Assembly (NCBI GenBank): GCA_963971405.1
Contig: OZ020490.1
Span: 20,671,464 to 20,735,463 of the forward strand
DNA from: Psococerastis gibbosa
Lineage: Eukaryota; Arthropoda; Insecta; Psocodea; Psocidae
Reading direction: 5' to 3'
Length of the DNA stretch: 64,000 bases
Shown: positions 1-10,915 of the stretch, piece by piece
Numbering within the stretch: the first letter of the stretch is position 1
How the letters are laid out: the number at the start of each line of letters is the position of its first letter
Made by a program: the position numbers and the translations under genes
The notes under the pieces: model-generated
What the model was told of the DNA's origin: nothing
Database searches by the model: none
Seen by the model: the letters and a program-made list of their open reading frames with translations, nothing else

Positions 1-1260
1 ATACGCTTGAAGGACAAACTAGAAATCGACCTCCGCGAGTTGAGAGTCCGTAGATGAGGAAGTGTCGTACTTCACCGAGATGATTAGAAGAGTGCTCCTG
101 AGCAAGCCAAAGTCATCATGGACTGTAAAGCCAGAAGAAGAACTACAATAAAAAATGGTGAAAATCAACCCAGTTGCTGGTCCGGTTCAGCTGATATATA
201 GTACATGTGCACCCTCGGCAAAGGCAGCACAGTAGACAGCACTTCCCGGGGGAGCAAGTTGTCAGTCCGTAGATGGAGATGGAGATGATTGGGGGAGTTT
301 CTTGAGCAGGCCAAGCCGGCAAGCCATCAAGGGCAGTAGAGCCAGAAGAATAACTTGAATAGAAAATGGTGAAAATGGATGGATCATCAAAAGGGGTATG
401 CTCTCATAAATCAACCCAGTGGCTGGCCCGGTTCAGCTGACATACATGTGCACCCTTGGCAAAGGCAGAACAGTAGACGCAGCACTTCCCGGGGGAGTAA
501 GTTGTGAGTCCGTAGATGGAGGAGCCTCGTACAAAACAGAGATGGTTGGGGGAGAGTTCATGAGCAGGCCAAGCCGGCAAGCCATCAAGGGCTGTAGAGC
601 CAGAAGAAGAACTTGAATAAAAAATGGTGAAAATGGATGGATGATCAAAAGAGGTATGCCCTCATAAATCAGCCCAGTTGCTTGTCCGGTTCAGCAGATA
701 TACATGTGCACCCTCTGCAAAGGCAGCACAGTAGACAGCACTTCCCGGGAGAGTAAGTTGTCAGTCCGTAGATGGAGATGGAGATGATTGGGGGAGTTTC
801 TTGAGCAGGCCAAGCCGGCAAGCCATCAAGGACAGTAGAGCCAGAAGAATAACTTGAATAGAAAATGGTGAAAATGGATGGATGATCAAAAGAGGTATGC
901 TCTCATAAATCAACCCAGTTGCTGGCCCGGTTCAGCTGACATACATGTGCACCCTTGGCAAAGGCAGAACAGTAGACGCAGCACTTCCCGGGGGAGTAAG
1001 TTGTGAGTCCGTAGATGGAGGAGCCTCGTACAAAACAGATATGGTTGGGGGAGAGTTCATGAGCAGGCCAAGCCGGCAAGCCATCAAGGGCTGTAGAGCC
1101 AGAAGAAGAACTTGAATAAAAAATGGTGAAAATGGATGGGTGATCAAAAGAGGTATGCCCTCATAAATCAACCCAGTTGCTTGTCCGGTTCAGCAGATAT
1201 ACATGTGCACCCTCTGTAAAGGCAGCACAGTAGACAGCACTTCCCGGGGGAGTAAAAATT
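1..1260 (+). repeat. Higher-order tandem array derived from a non-LTR retrotransposon 3' end
   Basis: About five units of roughly 245 bp follow one another. Landmarks such as the CTTCCCGGG box recur near 243, 486, 739, 984 and 1238. Two unit types alternate, so near-identical sequence returns every ~499 bp (the block from 433 matches the block from 932). The first 160 bp, read on the + strand, resemble the carboxy end of a LINE reverse transcriptase (LKDKLEIDLREL, then a trailing ARRR tract). The same motif occurs at 25.9 kb and 63.6 kb. The array therefore seems to have grown by tandem duplication of a retroelement tail. It begins at or before the window edge. Confidence 0.85.
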
Positions 1261-2785
1261 GTCACTTAATATAGATTGTGAGAAGGGCTATGGTACGTAC
1301 TGCATGTAATGGCAATGTGATGCTATCGGCTTAATGACATGGTCTGCGTTTGGTACTCGCACTATATTAATTCTTGCTTTCCCCCATATATATGCTTTGC
1401 CCTATACGATTTCCCCAATAATGCCACAGAGGTGGATAATTTTGCACTGATAATAAATTTATAATATACGGGCATAGCATGTACAGGAAGTTTTGTGAAT
1501 TGTTAATTAGGGGAGCGCCTTTCAATAACTGTAGCTCGATAGGCTCAGGCTAACATAAATAGATCATTGCCCTTTCCAATATCAGTGATAGGCCTACCTA
1601 CCGAAAATTACGAAATACAGATACGTACAGGTCATATTTTAAAGAAAAAAGAAATAAAATCGTCTATATTTTCCATGTGGGCGAATTTTGGGCCTTTCGG
1701 CCTACTCTTCCAACCAACCCAAAATGTTAAATTAAATAATACATTTTTACCATACAAAAAAAATGTTAAAAATTAAATTAAAAATTTTACGATTCTAACA
1801 AAACTTTTTGGTCGATTTTAAGTGAAGGCGATTTGTATAGAACTCATGTTGTTAACGGAATGCAGTATATTTCGGTTTCCACTTAATTAGGCAGAGATTC
1901 CCGAATATTTTGTAAATAAAGCAGACCTTGCTATTTAAGACTAAATTCATTAATTTCACGTCTCACAAAAATGAAAACGGTAATCGAAAATTCCAATTTA
2001 CCAACCTGAAATTTAAATATTAAATATTACGGTACTAAAAAAACTTTTAGTTTTAAACAGATTAAACAGATTTTCTAGAATCGTGCGTAGTAAGTCAGCC
2101 GGGTAAATAGTCTGCTTCTTCTAGAAAGCATATATCGCGCATGCACGAGAAAAGTGACACATTTCAAAAAATTGCAAAATGGAGTTATTTATACAAAAAT
2201 GTCAAGGAAAATATAGCGAATTTTATGAACGTAGTGTCACATATCTAGTTTAATTTGTTTCCATAAGATTGCGTTTTGTCACTGATCCATTGTCAAGTTT
2301 GACTACTTCGGGTTTGGCAATACTGACATAATTCGGAATGTACTCCAGGCGTTGACGTGGTAATTACACTTCTCTTTCAAGAAAAACTGTCACATCTCGA
2401 AAGCATTAAGTGCCTCGATAGTATCGTACTACAAGTAAAAACTAAAAAATGGTCAGAACTTAAATTTGAATTATCTCAAAAGTCAATATTTAGGAATGTG
2501 TCACTTTTCTCGTGCATGAGCGATATTATAAGGTTGTAGCCTACTTCTCAAATGACCATTTTCATATCTTTGCAGCTGTGGCACGAAAAATAATTAATTT
2601 CGTCAAAAATACTCAGGCCACCATTGTTTTATTTTTAAAAAAAATTATATTATATAGTAAATATTACAAAAAACACTAAAAAACATGACCGGTTTCGACC
2701 TTGTGTCTCTGACTTATCGGGAAGCTTAACTTGGTGGGAGTCCCCCCCCCCCTTATCCGAGGACAAAGGGTGCAGTTTTGCAGCA
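1261..2785. other. AT-rich spacer without recognisable gene
   Basis: No coding potential or complete element is visible. A single GACCGGTTTCGAC motif near 2689 resembles the end of the fold-back repeat at 22988-23270. A poly-C tract near 2743 lies just before the next element. Confidence 0.5.
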
Positions 2786-2793
2786 AGTCTCAG

Positions 2794-2944
2794 CAGGGAC
2801 GGATCCAGCCCATTATTTGGGGAGGGGGAGTAGTTGTGGGTAAAAATAGGAAAAATACATGTAAGTTAGTACTGATTAAATCAGAGCGTAATAAATTAAC
2901 TTACAATAGATTTACTCAATTTGGGGGGGGGGCAGCTACCCATG
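2794..2944. mobile_element. Short hAT-like element with G tracts, 8-bp TSD
   Basis: A 151-bp segment is flanked by exact 8-bp direct repeats AGTCTCAG (2786-2793 and 2945-2952). It starts CAGGGACGGATCCAG and has G-rich tracts near both ends. The terminal inverted repeat is poor (the right end reads CATGGGTAG on the other strand), so assignment to the G/C-tract family rests on the TSD and composition. No coding capacity. Confidence 0.6.
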
Positions 2945-2952
2945 AGTCTCAG

Positions 2953-4150
2953 CCGAAGCCAGAGCATTATCTCGAAGTATTAAAGTGATAATATCAACAA
3001 ATGCGCTCATTGATGATTGATTAATTGAATAAAGCAGGCTGCTAATTATTCTTTGCCATCCCTTCATTGGAAATTTCACCCTTCTTGATTGGTGGGCTTT
3101 CCACCCCCCAAATCAAACTGGTCCATTATCGTACCAATCGCCAAGTTGTTGTCGGAACCCCTGCTCCAGCATAATGAATCACCCGTTCCCGCTATACAAT
3201 AGACCAGTGAACTGGGCGACATGTCCAATTAGGAGGCTACTGCCATCTTATAGGGGGCTACACAAGGACGGATACAGGGGGCAGGGGCTAGATACTATAG
3301 TATTACATGGCCTATGTTTGTTCTATTTTGACTCACATGTACCCCCCCCCCCCCCCCAAATGGGCTGGATTTGTCCCTGGGGCTACAACCATGCTAGTTA
3401 TTTATTTCTAACATTTAATTTATTTTTTCCGGCTGAAATATTGTAGCCTATATTTGGAAATGCTTAAAAACTTACTACCTACTGCATTTCGTACCTTCAT
3501 TTAGTAATTTTTACTCGCCCGAGTGGGCTTCCTTGCTCTTAGTCTGATGATGGGTTTATCATTAAAACAGCCGTCACTTTTATTGTATTTCAATTTTTTC
3601 TGGAATTGAGTGCTAAGAATATTTTTCCTCTATAATTAAATTTTTCAATGCTTCACTTCCAGGAAGTCACTAAGGAAACCTTGGCCTGGACACTTCCCTA
3701 CTCAACACCGGGGAGCCAAGGCATAATTTTTTAATAGTGGGCCATGGCTGAAAAAGTTTGGAAACTCTTTTTGTCTACATTGAACAGGCAAAGATAAACT
3801 TTGGAAAATTTCTGAGTTGGGCAGTTTGTGCCTACACTTTGTCATAATAATAATTCCAAGTTTTAATTTTAGCCTATAACTTAGGCATTTTTTTTTAAAA
3901 AGTAATTTGTACATAAAAGTGAAATTCTGTTATTTTCTTCCCTTTTACTGTCATGAAAACACTTTTAATAACTTGGTTAGTAAATTAAATAAAAAATATT
4001 AAGTATTGGATTTAGTGGTGCCAATTTCCTATGCTGCAATATTTACATTTTCCATACTAAATTGGTGTGTTTTGAAATAAAATTATTATTATGAAATACC
4101 ACGGAGTCACGAGTAATTTAATTTTTGAAGTGAAACTTCTTTATCGACGT
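2953..4150. other. Intergenic sequence with poly-C tract
   Basis: No gene is recognised. A C homopolymer at about 3342-3357 is followed by TGGGCTGGATTTGTCCCTG, which resembles an inverted end of the G/C-tract elements. Its left partner is not clear. Confidence 0.45.
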
Positions 4151-4159
4151 AGGGAGAAA

Positions 4160-4262
4160 AATCTTGTTACGCGCCATCTTGGTTACGCATCTTTGTTACG
4201 CGCCATCATGGTTACGCGCCATCTTGGTTACGCATCTTGGTTACGCGCCATCCTTAATTTTA
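4160..4262. repeat. Short tandem repeat, about 17-bp units
   Basis: The words GTTACGCGCCATC and TTGGTTACGCATC alternate several times in direct orientation, making a small minisatellite. No coding meaning is inferred. Confidence 0.8.
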
Positions 4263-4284
4263 TACTCATGGATAACGCTCATTT

Positions 4285-5140
4285 TTTGGCAGATGTAGAA
4301 GGCCTATCTCTACTTAAATTATACCCATGTCTTCGTCTATTCTTCCTCTTTCAGGCCTTGCTAAGTTTGTTGTGATAGGGCAAGGGGTTCGACTTTGGGG
4401 GGAGGAAACGTGAGGAGGTGCGCCCAAATGTGCCGATTTCTAGCGAAAATAGGCCTTTTTCGACCGCGTTTTTGTAGGTGTTAATATTGAAAACTTCAAA
4501 CTACTTTAGTTCTTTGCCACCTTTCTTACTCTTTCTAGACATGTATTAAGTTTTACTATCCGTCTCTTCTTTCAGGGTCAGGTGGGTGTATAAGCCATCC
4601 GTGTTTGGGTGGAAAACAGGTGCAAAGGGTAGTCTACTCTTCCAAATTACATGCATAGAGTAAAATAATTCCACAGCCTGCAATTTTCAACCGAAATTAA
4701 TTTTTAATGTCTCATTAGAAGCAGTATAAATTAAGGTTTCAAACGAGTGTAAATACATATTTTCAAATTCACCCTTTCACCCCTTAAACACGAGAGGAGC
4801 ACAAACTTTCTAAAATTTCTAAAAAATGACGGGGAAAAATTCATTTCCAGCAATCCCATTTGAATTGCATAGGCTGGTATAAAGCAATTTATTGGACAGA
4901 TTTAGAAGGCGATCTTAATTTAAATTATACCCATGTCTTCGTCTATTCTTCCTCTTTCAGGCCATGCTATATTAGTGGTCATCAAGCAAGGGGTTTGGCT
5001 TTGGGGTGTGAAACGTCAGGGGGTGCGGTTTCAACAAAAAAATAGGCCTCTTTCGACCGCGTTATTATCTACTAGTACCTACTTAAAAAATTCAAACTAC
5101 TTAAGGGCTATTCCAAATTTCTTTCTCTTTCCAGCCATAT
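4285..5140. repeat. Direct duplication of about 250 bp
   Basis: The segment near 4285-4530 recurs in the same orientation at about 4875-5140. Both copies share TTAAATTATACCCATGTC, CTTCGTCTATTCTTCC and TTTCGACCGCGTT in the same order. Copies have diverged by substitutions and small indels, and about 340 bp of unrelated sequence lies between them. It may be a dispersed repeat or a local duplication. Confidence 0.75.
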
Positions 5141-5649
5141 ATTATGTAAGTGAAATTTAGTAATTTAGGCGTTGTCACTATGTAAAACTATCGTCTGTAA
5201 TAAAAATAAATAAAAATAATTGAATTATTTGTATACATGTTTTATAATAATGAAAGCCTTTTGCCTAAAATTTATCCAATTTAGCTTTACTTAACCAATT
5301 TCAGTAAAGTTGTAAATATATTGTAGTAGATCATTTTTCGAAAAATGATATCATAAGGAAGTTTCACTTCTTACGTGTGTACACCGATGCACGCACGCTA
5401 ATTTTTTTATTGGGAAACCCCCTTTACTTTCCATCCGCAGCGGGAAAAAATGGAGGACATTGCACAATGTAGCAGCGGGATGTTCCCAGGGGCCGAGAAA
5501 AAGAGAGGGCTATCGATTTGAGCGAGGCAGATAGCCAATGGGGACAATGTCCGAGTGAGCTTGCGTCAACCCCATTGCTGAATACATTTATGGACCACTA
5601 TCCAAGCTTTCCAAGCTTTCCGCGTGCTATGGGCTTCTAGCACTCCCAT
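5141..5649. other. Spacer, nothing recognised
   Basis: AT-rich sequence with a moderately G-rich patch around 5430-5560. No ORF of note and no repeat boundary that I can define. Confidence 0.4.
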
Positions 5650-6024
5650 AGCCCGATCATGGCGATTTGGGAATAACATAATACCGGGGTTTATTTTTTA
5701 ATACTGCAGTAGTAACGTGTCACATGTTAAAATATGCACGGGAGATTCAAATAATGAATTATTGGAATGCAAGAGAATGATTGCATTGTTTAATAATTGA
5801 AGGAAATACTAATAAACATTAAAATGCATAGGTAGAACTTTGAAATATAATAAGAATTTTAATTAATGTGTCTACATCGAAGGGTCAAAAAATTGAAAAC
5901 TCACCAAAAATATAGCCAAGGATTTGTTTATAAACTTGAATTTCCCGCGCCTTTTGCACCCATTTGTTTAAAACAATTGAATAAGCCCCGGTATTATAAT
6001 AATCCCAAATCGCCATAATCGGCT
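5650..6024. mobile_element. MITE of the ATGGCGATT terminal-repeat family (copy 1)
   Basis: A 375-bp element has long inverted ends. The left end contains CCGATCATGGCGATTTGG and the right end its near-complement, continuing inward to ATAATACCGGGG. Its interior aligns along its length with the element at 15008-15381 (shared GGAATGCAAGAGAATG and AAAACTCACCAAAAATATAG). The right flank is TGCA, but the left flank (CCAT) does not match it. No coding capacity, so mobilisation in trans is inferred. Confidence 0.8.
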
Positions 6025-6457
6025 TGCAGTAGGCAGAGATGCATAACATCATGTACTTAATGGCTCTTCAATTTAAGAGAGAATCGCAAAGAAAAAAAAT
6101 AAATACCCAATACTCACATAATACTAAAAATCCAATCTACAGAATTCAACTGCAGTGTAGTGCCCATCTTAAATAAGCCAGGACAAAAATTGGCGTTCAA
6201 ATACATTTTGTCAGAGATAGAATCTAAGCCGGGCTTTTTTAACAAAAAATTTGAGAAAATTCATATTCAAAATTTCACCAACAATTAAACCAGCCGAGCT
6301 GTAGAGAGGAGTAGAACCTTAAATAAATTGATATTGCGATAAAACCACCCCCATACAGTTGCGGTGGGCTATCTAAACTACCCCGTTCTCATTAATTCCG
6401 GCAGGTGTAACTGTATGCTTCAGGATCACCCGACCGTGACTACCACTCGACCAGGCC

Positions 6458-6725
6458 CAGGCACGTAGCCAGGGAGGGGGCTTTGCCGCTTTGGGGGCTG
6501 AAGCACCCCCCCCCCCCCCGAAATATAAAAAAATTGCATTGTTCAGTTTGATGTTTCATCTGTAATTTTTTTCCTCTAAAAACACTGAAACTGTGTGTTT
6601 TAGCAAGTAAATTATTAAAAATTTCCAGGGGGGGGACCCGCAATTTTAATGGGGGTATTCAATCCCCCCCTCCCGACCCCTTGGTAGTTAGCCCCCTCCG
6701 AAATAAAATCCTGGCTACGTGCTTG
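6458..6725. mobile_element. hAT-like G/C-tract element, 7/8 TSD
   Basis: A 268-bp element begins CAGGCACGTAGCCAGG and ends with CCTGGCTACGTGCTTG, which is its near-exact reverse complement. Flanks are ACCAGGCC (6450-6457) and ACCAAGCC (6726-6733), 7 of 8 matching. A homopolymeric C tract followed by GAAAT lies inside, and a second G/C-rich block lies near the right end. No coding capacity. Confidence 0.85.
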
Positions 6726-7977
6726 ACCAAGCCGCACATCTCATGCTCCTTTTCTCTAAAGGCAACTGAAGGCTTTGAATATTGCAGTATTATAAGGTAT
6801 ATGGCCGTAGCCAGAGGGGGGGTCCAGGGGTGGGAGAAACTATGACTCTCTTATCTGGCTAAATCCTCGGGGGACTCCAGGCGTCCGTCCTTCAGCGAAT
6901 GAGCTGGGCTAAGAGAGTTAGAAGTGCCTATAACACTTCGTCCTTCATCGCGCTCCCTCGGGCAACGTAGAGGATACGCCGTTCCAATCACTTGCCTAGG
7001 CATGGCTTGTGTGTGGGGGGTTGGGGGCGTGTCTTTCTTTCTTTCTTTCTTTTCCCTGTCCAGTATCCCCTGGACAAGGAGCATATATTTACAAAATACA
7101 ATAACTTACATAATAATACCATAATATTATAATAATAAGTTACATAATAATAACATCCCGCATCCCCAAGCTAGCGCTTATTTGGGACATAAGACTCATA
7201 CAGTGCTGCTAAACAAGGCTTAATAATTTATTTTTGTTACTTATTTATAATGTTTATATATATATATTTTTTTTTTCTACGGCTAATAATAATAATAATA
7301 GGGCTCTAAAAAGCCCTGTCTGGACCGAAAGGTTTGGGCAAACTAGGGTCCTGTAAGGTTACCAGCCTCTCGACCCGAACACTATTGGTCCTATTTCTGT
7401 AACACTCGAACGCATTTTGGTTACTATCTTGACATGGTATACGAGTATAACACTGACATTAAATGAACTTTTGTTAACGAGTTAGCTTTCTCGTTATTAT
7501 TATAATTAGAGGACCTAGATCGTAGACCGTGCGTAGATCGTGGGTTCAAATCCCGCCAAGCCCAGTTTTTTCTAGATCTTATAATTTCAGGCTTTGCTTA
7601 AGCTTATTGCTACAACTAGAGTTCTGCTTAGTGTTCGCCCAGTCTCGGTCTCTGTCCCGAATCGAAACTTGTTTTCGGGAACGAGATCAAAACAAAAGTC
7701 TCGGCTCCGAGGCCGAGATCAGGCAATTTGTTTTAGACCAAACTAAGACCGAGACCGCCAAGTCTTGTCTCGGCCTCAATTTCGCATTAAGGAGAACACT
7801 AGTTCAGCTAGGGGCGGTCCAGAAAATCGTAGCCTAGCATAGTGCTGTGAATACGTATACGTTTGTATGTTTATAGGTAGCCTACTATCTATAGGTTCAT
7901 CTTTAAAGCATTCTATACCTCTAACAGACTCACGGGGACCGAGAGTGCGCGGAAAGTTAACATTTCCCATTTGTAAT
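6726..7977. other. Spacer with microsatellite and tRNA-like T arm
   Basis: A partial G/C-tract element end (GGCCGTAGCCAGAGGGG) lies near 6804. A TTTC microsatellite occupies about 7029-7053. At 7538-7554, GTGGG-TTCAAAT-CCCGC forms a perfect tRNA T-arm stem-loop followed by a T run, but no acceptor or D arm can be paired, so it is a tRNA-like relic at most. Confidence 0.5.
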
Positions 7978-8192
7978 ACATAAATAAATAAATATTGACT
8001 TTTTGTGCTATTTTTGTACTTAGCCAACCCAGCGGAGTTAGGTCTCTTACACTCAACTATAGGAAAGCCCGGGACCGCCTGCTATACAGACCCTCCGAAG
8101 CAGGCCAGAAAATGTAGCAAGTGTGGGACTCGAACCAACAACCTTTCGGATCAAAGTCGGAGTCTGGCACCACTACTCTACATGTCCCGACT
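7978..8192 (-). mobile_element. tRNA-derived SINE, full length
   Basis: Read on the minus strand it starts CAGTCGGGACATGTAGAG, has the Pol III B box GGTTCGAGTCC, a core CCTCCGAAGCAGGCC on the + strand, and a TAAG-type end near 8022-8032. The tail is an A/T tetranucleotide run (TTTA-type) at 7978-7995. The same element occurs at 9733, 31132, 45098 and 59066. Non-coding; transposition by a partner LINE is inferred. Confidence 0.88.
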
Positions 8193-8209
8193 GTAATAAT
8201 AATAATGCT

Positions 8210-8655
8210 GAGACGGTCAGCGGCTGCGCAAATTAATTAGAGTTGCATGACACATTGGCCCACAGAAAATTGGCACCCCAAAATTAAATATTTTTTCATT
8301 TTATTTAATTAACTCAGCAAGTTATTAAAAATTAGGTTCATGTAAGTTGTAGAAGACTACTTCGCACATCATATAATCGGGTATTTTTACTTTTCGTTTT
8401 TGTAGATCTTCCAAAAATCCCAGAATACGCCAAATTTTAGTCCTGTCCTGTCTGTTCTGGTATTTATGGGAGAACTAAGGTACCAAAAATTTAATATTTC
8501 CTATTAAATGATGCATGAAGTTGTCTTCTACAACTTCCATGAGCCAAATCTTTAATGACTTGCTTTGTTAATTAAATAAAAAGATAAAAATTGAATAAAA
8601 ACAACAAATTTTGGGGCGCTCATTTTTTAGTAGCATGTTCTCTTACTGTTTAGGT
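8210..8655. mobile_element. Fold-back element of the GGACATGCTAC family (copy 1)
   Basis: The two halves are imperfect inverted repeats. TTAATTAACTCAGCAAGTTATTAA on the left pairs with the rightward block containing GACTTGCTTTGTTAATTAA, and GTAGAAGACTACTTC pairs with GAAGTTGTCTTCTAC. The right end reads TAGTAGCATGTTCTCTTA; the left end is more diverged. It matches the better preserved element at 20065-20457 throughout. No ORF. Confidence 0.8.
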
Positions 8656-8699
8656 AGGGAATCCGCAGAACACGACCCAAGACCACAAAAAGTCTACAC

Positions 8700-9290
8700 A
8701 TCCAATTTATACGTAGTATAAGGAGAGCTTTGTGACGGTCGAAATTTTCGATTCCGAGATTTCAACGGATTTACACGTTTTCAGGTCCCAGGAACCCAAA
8801 AAAGTGGTTTTTACGAAATGTCTGTCTGTCTGTATGTCGTTCTCTCTGTCTGTGCGTCGATTTCCGGGCAAACTACTCGGTCAATTTTGATGAAATTTTG
8901 CATGTAGGTTCAGAAAAATCATACCTCGGGACCATTTTTTTTATTTGGGGCTAACTCAATTTGGCAGGGTTCTATTCTCAAAAAACTCCAAAAAAACGAC
9001 TAAAAAAGTTATTTCTCAAAAACGGCTCCAACAATTTCTTTTAAATTCACATATATTGTAGTTGTTATTAATGTTGAAAAATGCGGGGGGTCGCTTGCCC
9101 CTTGATAGTTTGCTTCTGGGGGTAAAAAAATAAAAATAACTACATTTTCATGAAAAATGACTAAAAAATAATTTTTCTGCGAAACCTTCCTATCGATGAT
9201 TTCTACTTTCAGGTATGTTCAAATCTCAAATGCATTGCGTGCCCTGCCAGTATTGCGGTGTTAGTCTGACCTATCTAGAATTTACCTCAA
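8700..9290 (+). repeat. Dispersed repeat of the TCTGTCTGTC family (copy 1)
   Basis: The sequence from ATACGTAGTATAAGG through GCTTTGTGACGGTCGAAA, a TCTGTCTGTCTGTATG run and a GGGCAAACTA box to TTCTATCGATGATTTC recurs at 13165-13990 (+) and 41490-42040 (-). Termini and TSDs are unclear. The class of element is unknown and no coding frame is preserved between copies. Confidence 0.8.
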
Positions 9291-9469
9291 CTCCAGTGGC
9301 GTCAGGTGGACAACCCCCCCCCCCTCCCCCCGAGATATCGGAAGTTTAACCATAGGAAAATTATTTACCATGAAATTACTCATTTTCTCTATCTACTAAT
9401 TTTGATAAGTTGGAAAGCATGTTCGAGTAAACTCGGACCGGTTCTTTTAATGTGTTTCCTTAGGTAGAG

Positions 9470-9695
9470 CGGTATATGGAAGATTTGGCCCTTCATTTGT
9501 ATCACTGTATGATAGGAATTATCATATCTATGGCGTGTTGTTCAATTCTTTCCTCGAGGGTTGTCCACGGTCTGCCGATGGGTTTTCTACCTTATGGCTT
9601 TGCTTCCGCCAACGTCCGAGTAGTGATATTCTCGTCCATCCTTTGGACATGGCCAAGCCATTGCAGCTGCTTGTTCTCATGGTAGAAATCAAATG
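9470..9695 (-). pseudogene. Non-LTR retrotransposon reverse-transcriptase C-terminal remnant
   Basis: The minus-strand translation gives LQWLGHVQRMDENITTRTL, then a stop or frame slip, then GRPWTTLEERIEQ. This is the typical 'WLGHV.RM...GRP..RW' tail found downstream of the RT domain in many LINE ORF2 proteins. The polymerase domain itself is absent and the frame is broken, so it is a dead 5'-truncated fragment. The SINE at 9733 follows immediately. Confidence 0.75.
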
Positions 9696-9732
9696 TAATA
9701 ATTGTGGCCAATCAGTGGTTTAGACGCTATAT

Positions 9733-10250
9733 CAGTAAATGTAGAGTAGTGGAACGGACTCCAGCTTTCACCCTAAATATTTGAGTCCCATACTTGCTAT
9801 ATTTTCTGGCCATACTTCGGAGGGCATGTAAAGCAGGCGGTCCCGGGCTTTCCTATAGTTGAGTGTAAGAGAGGGCTTATAGCCGTAACTCCGGTAGGTT
9901 GGCTTAGTAAACCTGGCCATTCACGAGGGCACCAAACGGACTCGCGCCAAGCCAAATGGCGTGTCTTGTTCCATTTGGCGCCATTTAGAGGGGTCATCAC
10001 GACTTCGCTGAACCAGTCGCTCCAAATCTTTCAAATGATACAGTGTGACGATATGGAAGAGGTACTTTTACACTGTACAATTTGAAAGATTTGGAGCGAC
10101 TGGTTCAGCGTAGTCGTGATAACTCCTCTAAATGGCGCTAACGCCAAATGGAACAGGACGCGCCATTTGGCTTGGCGCGAGTCCGTTTGGAGACCTCGTG
10201 AATGGCCAGCTTAATAGAACAAAAAAATCTATATTTATTTATTTATTTAA
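9733..10250 (+). mobile_element. tRNA-derived SINE split by a nested palindromic element
   Basis: SINE head (GTAGAGTAGTGGAACGG), core (GGAGGGCATGTAAAGCAGG) and the GTTGGCTTAGTAA segment run to 9910. The remainder (TAATAGAACAAAAAAATC and a TTTA tail) resumes at 10212. The B box is degraded here (ATTTGAGTCCC) compared with the intact GGTTCGAGTCC in the copy at 31132. The break is filled exactly by the 301-bp element at 9911-10211. Confidence 0.88.
9911..10211. mobile_element. Palindromic MITE inserted in a SINE, TAA TSD
   Basis: A near-perfect palindrome with arms of about 135 bp. Ends are ACCTGGCCATTCACGAGG and CCTCGTGAATGGCCAGCT, and long matching blocks such as GGAGCGACTGGTTCAGC lie inside. 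The host SINE sequence TTAGTAATAGAAC is interrupted so that TAA is present on both sides (9908-9910, 10212-10214). A 3-bp TAA/TWA duplication is characteristic of PIF/Harbinger transposons; that class assignment is inference. No ORF of its own. Confidence 0.88.
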
Positions 10251-10328
10251 ATCAAAATGTATAGAAGAGCATGTCTGCTAATGGATGTGATATTTTGCAG
10301 ACCGATATTTCAACTGATACTTTATTTA

Positions 10329-10440
10329 GGCGTGTATTATGTAGATACTTAACTTATCTATTATAGTCGTCTTCTTAAAACAAAAATCTCAACTTTTTTT
10401 AATCACAAATGACGGAATATTGACATGCGGAATACACGCC
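10329..10440. mobile_element. Small inverted-repeat element
   Basis: It is bounded by GGCGTGTATT and its exact complement AATACACGCC. The interior contains GTAGATACTTAACTTATC, a motif shared with the elements at 28622-28827 and 47315-47491, so it is probably a diverged or shortened member of that family. Confidence 0.55.
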
Positions 10441-10471
10441 TCACTTGTAAACATTCCGCATCATTGTCTCA

Positions 10472-10875
10472 TAAGGGCCAACCGGAGTCGCCCTATTCTA
10501 TTTTCTGTTTAAACTTCAATTTCTCATGAAATATGGAACGCAGAACAATGAAACAATGCTGAATGGCAAAAAGAATTCTTTCTCCTAATTTTGAAGTATG
10601 AATTTTGATAGTATGTGGCCTTAACTAACCCCAATTCGCCACAGTTGATGAACTCCTTCAACTTGAAATCCTGAGTGACCGTTATTTTTTGCATATCAAG
10701 TTCACTAACTATAGCCGATCGGGTATTGATGATTGCAACATACTAAGCATCAAAATTAGGAGAAAAAAAATTCTTCTAGCCATTCAGCATTTTTTCATTG
10801 TTCTGCGCTCCATATTTCATGAGAAATTGAAGTTTGAACAGAAAATGGGATATGGGCGACTCCGGTTGGCCCTTA
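10472..10875. mobile_element. Fold-back element with about 125-bp arms
   Basis: TAAGGGCCAACCGGAGTCG at the left is matched by CGACTCCGGTTGGCCCTTA at the right. The complementarity continues through TTTCTCATGAAATATGGA and CAATGCTGAATGGC into a ~150-bp loop. The loop (AATTCGCCACAGTT, GAGTGACCGTTATTTTT) is also found alone at 27217-27320. The open frame through the right arm is not a gene. Confidence 0.82.
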
Positions 10876-10915
10876 AAGCTTCTCTAGTTCAAGGCGGGAC
10901 TGTTAGAATGTTAGA

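Noticed and set aside
4160-4262. CRISPR-like regular repeats
   Set aside because: Units are adjacent with no unique spacers, and the window is clearly eukaryotic; it is a minisatellite.
7536-7565. tRNA gene suggested by a perfect T arm and trailing T run
   Set aside because: No matching acceptor stem, D arm or anticodon arm can be drawn upstream.
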